Shown: piece after piece, positions 31,265 to 33,628 of the stretch
Layout of the letters: every line of letters begins with the position of its first letter
Numbering within the stretch: position 1 is the first letter of the stretch
Assembly (NCBI RefSeq): GCF_004745485.1
Contig: NZ_RHFG01000034.1
Span: 1-33,628, forward strand
Origin: Brevibacterium sp. S22
GTDB taxonomy: Bacteria; Actinomycetota; Actinomycetes; Actinomycetales; Brevibacteriaceae
Reading direction: 5' to 3'
DNA: 33,628 nucleotides
Position numbers and translations under genes: made by a program
The notes under the pieces: model-generated
The model's database searches: none
Seen by the model: the letters and a program-made list of their open reading frames with translations, nothing else
What the model was told of the DNA's origin: nothing

Positions 31265-33448
31265 CTATTTGTATACGGCTCCCCGCTGACGACTCGGAGG
31301 CACACCGTCCGTTGCTATCACCAGCTCAGCGGTCGCCCGGGTCATCGACACATAACGATCCACACCACCCTGTATTCCGGTGCCGAAACCGTCCGGGTCC
31401 ACGAGAATCACCAGATCGAATTCCAATCCTTTGACCTCGGCAGGAGCCATTACGCTGACTCTCTCAGCCTCCGCGAAGCTCCACGCGGCCGGTGACACTG
31501 TGATGACACAGACGGTTCCCTCGCGGTGAGAGTCCAACCACGTGCCGGCCAGTGATGACACTTCGTCCACACTGCAGGATCCGACTGCACTTCCTGAATC
31601 CCGCACCGACTGCGGGACGTTTGCATGCGGGAGGACGGCACGGATCACCGGCTCTGCCGCGGCCATGACCTCAGCGGGGGTGCGGTAGTTGATGCTGAGA
31701 TGGACCTCGTTGACGGTGAGGCCGAGCTCGCTCATCCTCTCGTCCCAGCTCTGGGCGAATCCGTGTCGTGCCTGCGCCCGATCGCCGACGATGGTGAAGC
31801 TCTTCGACGGACACCGGTCGAGGAGCATGTGCCACTGTGCATCGGTGAGCTCCTGCGCCTCGTCGACGATGATGTGGCCGAAGGGTCCGGCCAGACGATC
31901 AGTGCTGGGAGTCTCTCGCCCTGAGGGGTTGTCCAGTGCGCCTCGCAGATCGTCGCCCTTGAGCATCGTCATCTGCATCAGTTCGCTGTCATCTGCGGCG
32001 ATGAGGTCGTCGACGACGTCGGCCATCCGAGCCTGTTCGGCCGCGGCCTCCGACGCAGCACGCCGCCTCCTGCGCAGATCGGCCGGATCGCCGATGCGGC
32101 GCCTGGCAGCGTCGATGAGCGGGACATCGGCTTTCGTCCAGGCTCTGGGTTCGGCGCGCTGAAGGCATGCAGTCTCCGTCTCGGTCAGGTCGGGAGCGGC
32201 CAGGCTCAGATAGGCCGGAACGCTCCACAGATCGCCCACGATGTCCAAGGGGTCGAGGATCGGCCAGACGGCGGTCAGGGTTGCTCGCAGGTCGGGGTCC
32301 TGACTGAGGAAGCGGCGAACCTCCAGCGGTTCGGCGTCCTCATCGGCATCGACGACCGATTCGGTGAGAATCTCCAGCAGTTCGTCCCAGATCTGATCAC
32401 GAGCCGAGTTGTGATCGACGTCCGCATCGATCGAGGTGAATGCCGCCGCCCAATCGCCTGGTGTGACCGTGAGGTCACCGCTGACAGTGTCGATGACCAT
32501 GGCGGTGGTGGGCGGTTCCTCGTAGATGCTCACCGCTCGGTCGATGACCGCACCGGGGTTCAGATTCGCCTTGAGGACGGTGCTGTCATCGTCGTCATCG
32601 TCGGTGGGCCTCTCCTGGATCAGGTCGTCAAGCGTGCACAGACGGACACCGTCTTCGCCGAGGCGGGGCAGAACGTCATCGACATATGACAGATATGTGT
32701 GGTTGGGGCCGATGAAGAGCAGTCCTCCGCCCCTGACGATGCTGGGGTCGCTGTAGAGGAGGTAGGCGGCACGGTGCAGGGCGACCACCGTCTTTCCGGT
32801 CCCGGGCCCTCCGTCGACGACCATCGGCGCATCGGCCGGGGCACGGATGATCGCGTCCTGGTCGGTCTGGATGGTGGAGAGGACATCGTGCATCTTCGCT
32901 GAACGGCTCGTGCCCAGTGAGGCGATGAACGCCGACTGATCGTCCAGGGACGCAGTGTCGTCGACGGTCGCCGAGGTGAATCGTTCGTCCCAGTAGTCCG
33001 AGATCAGGCCGTTCGCCCAGCGATAGCGGCGCCGTGTGGACAACCCCATCGGGGAGGCGAGTGTGGCGGCGAAGAACGGCTTGGCCATGGGCGTCCGCCA
33101 GTCGATGAGCAGGGCGCGCCCATCCTCGTCGCGCAAGCCGATACGACCGATGTAGACGGTGTCTCCGGACTCAGCAAACACCATTCGTCCCAGGCAGACA
33201 TCGAGGTCGAAGCGGCGCAGCAGGTTCAGCTCGGACGACAGTCGGTGGATCGCGGTGTCCCGTTCGAGTGCTGCTTCGCCGCCACCTCCAGAGGACCGGC
33301 GGAGGTCAGCGAGGCGGGCCTCGAGAGTGGCGGCTTCACGGTCGAGTTGACTGGCGATGCGGGCGAAGTGCTGATCATCGGCGGCGATGAGATCCGCGGT
33401 CGTTTTAGCGGACAGTCGGGAAGGCAGGTCAAAGACAGTGGCGGGCAC
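31265..33448 (-). CDS. helR: HelR/HelD-type RNA polymerase recycling ATPase
   Basis: 727 residues of the UvrD/Rep-like superfamily 1 fold. Residues 15-52 are a coiled coil that in HelD proteins enters the RNA polymerase secondary channel. Walker A is GGPGTGKT (213-220), Walker B is HIIVDEAQELTDAQW, and motifs INYRTPAEV, VKGLEFDLVILVDPDG and YVSMTRATAELVIAT follow. The class II (actinobacterial) form releases stalled polymerase from DNA using ATP, and HelR homologues displace rifamycins and confer rifampicin tolerance. The DDDDDD run at about 281-286 is a loop. ATG 33448 has a weak GGAG upstream. A set of 36-bp repeats precedes it. Confidence 0.92.
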   Translation of the reverse strand: MPATVFDLPSRLSAKTTADLIAADDQHFARIASQLDREAATLEARLADLRRSSGGGGEAALERDTAIHRLSSELNLLRRFDLDVCLGRMVFAESGDTVYIGRIGLRDEDGRALLIDWRTPMAKPFFAATLASPMGLSTRRRYRWANGLISDYWDERFTSATVDDTASLDDQSAFIASLGTSRSAKMHDVLSTIQTDQDAIIRAPADAPMVVDGGPGTGKTVVALHRAAYLLYSDPSIVRGGGLLFIGPNHTYLSYVDDVLPRLGEDGVRLCTLDDLIQERPTDDDDDDSTVLKANLNPGAVIDRAVSIYEEPPTTAMVIDTVSGDLTVTPGDWAAAFTSIDADVDHNSARDQIWDELLEILTESVVDADEDAEPLEVRRFLSQDPDLRATLTAVWPILDPLDIVGDLWSVPAYLSLAAPDLTETETACLQRAEPRAWTKADVPLIDAARRRIGDPADLRRRRRAASEAAAEQARMADVVDDLIAADDSELMQMTMLKGDDLRGALDNPSGRETPSTDRLAGPFGHIIVDEAQELTDAQWHMLLDRCPSKSFTIVGDRAQARHGFAQSWDERMSELGLTVNEVHLSINYRTPAEVMAAAEPVIRAVLPHANVPQSVRDSGSAVGSCSVDEVSSLAGTWLDSHREGTVCVITVSPAAWSFAEAERVSVMAPAEVKGLEFDLVILVDPDGFGTGIQGGVDRYVSMTRATAELVIATDGVPPSRQRGAVYK

Positions 33449-33493
33449 ACGGGCTCCTTGCTCGGAAGAGTGAAGACACCATTGTTCCCCCTG

Positions 33494-33601
33494 ACCAGGG
33501 CCCCTGAAGCCTCATTGCAATACCTCCGGGAAAGAAACATCGTTGCCTCAGAGGAAAACCTCCGGCACAGCAGGGTCGTTGCCTCAGATGAGAACCTCCG
33601 G
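33494..33601 (-). repeat. Three 36-bp tandem repeats in the helR leader
   Basis: Read on the minus strand, three consecutive units start with CCGGAGGT, their starts exactly 36 nt apart (ACCTCCGG on the plus strand at 33522, 33558 and 33594). Units also share TGAGGCAACG or a degenerate form. The array lies 46-155 nt before the helR start codon and may continue past the window edge. Each unit carries a Shine-Dalgarno-like core, and the second can fold (GAGG-TTTT-CCTC). Function unknown. Confidence 0.8.
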
Positions 33602-33628
33602 AAGTTCACCCGTGTTCCCAGAACCGGT

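Noticed and set aside
33522..33601. 36-bp repeats as a CRISPR array
   Set aside because: Units are contiguous and degenerate with no spacers, and no cas genes are in the window.
33226..33609. 127-codon minus-strand frame through the 36-bp repeats overlapping the helR start
   Set aside because: No domain or clear ribosome site, and its second half is out-of-frame helR. Its repeated part is reported only as DNA repeats.

Overview
The window is GC-rich, gene-dense DNA from a high-GC Gram-positive bacterium. Gene content points to an actinobacterium, most likely Brevibacterium or a close relative (an inference from style, not a search). The clues are a choice-of-anchor G surface protein with an LPXTG sorting signal, a HelR-type RNA polymerase recycling ATPase, formate-tetrahydrofolate ligase, many one-component regulators, and many genes that appear to be leaderless, with a -10 hexamer 6-7 nt before the start codon.

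Layout. 1-140: the start of a gene leaving the window, a 59-nt imperfect palindrome at its start codon, and half of a palindromic repeat whose intact copy lies at 7854-7915. 198-1781: divergent VOC protein and WYL regulator. 1821-4840: a LysR regulator with a coupled cytosolic serine hydrolase, facing a class A beta-lactamase lipoprotein. 4861-6266: divergent SDR and MarR with tandem repeats between them. 6386-7809: ProC-like reductase and an ABM membrane protein. 7923-9770: fhs with a Gly/Ala-rich insertion. 9941-11612: TetR divergent from an SDR that carries a premature stop. 11609-13782: DUF998 protein, MerR and an alpha/beta hydrolase with a classical MerR operator. 13775-15827: DUF998, TetR and a membrane protein around a 26-bp perfect palindrome. 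15966-16884: a 32-codon ORF and a methyltransferase. 16902-20393: a LysR - GltS-type symporter - sarcosine-oxidase-like flavoenzyme cluster. 20584-23395: galE, a membrane protein and dps. 23933-27586: a giant repeat-rich wall-anchored protein. 27701-31133: dGTPase-like phosphohydrolase and a divergent TetR/oxidoreductase pair. 31265-33448: helR, preceded by three 36-bp tandem repeats.

Most of the window is a string of small self-contained modules: a regulator, its likely operator and one or two target genes, usually transcribed divergently. Housekeeping genes (fhs, galE, dgt-like, dps, helR) lie between them. No tRNA, rRNA, CRISPR array or complete insertion sequence was recognised. The most unusual items are the surface protein with four 144-residue Ala/Ser/Asn/Asp repeats in strict 432-bp register, an over-represented 11-mer (CGCCGAGGYGG), the helR leader repeats, the interrupted palindromic repeat at the left edge, and an SDR gene broken by a single stop codon.
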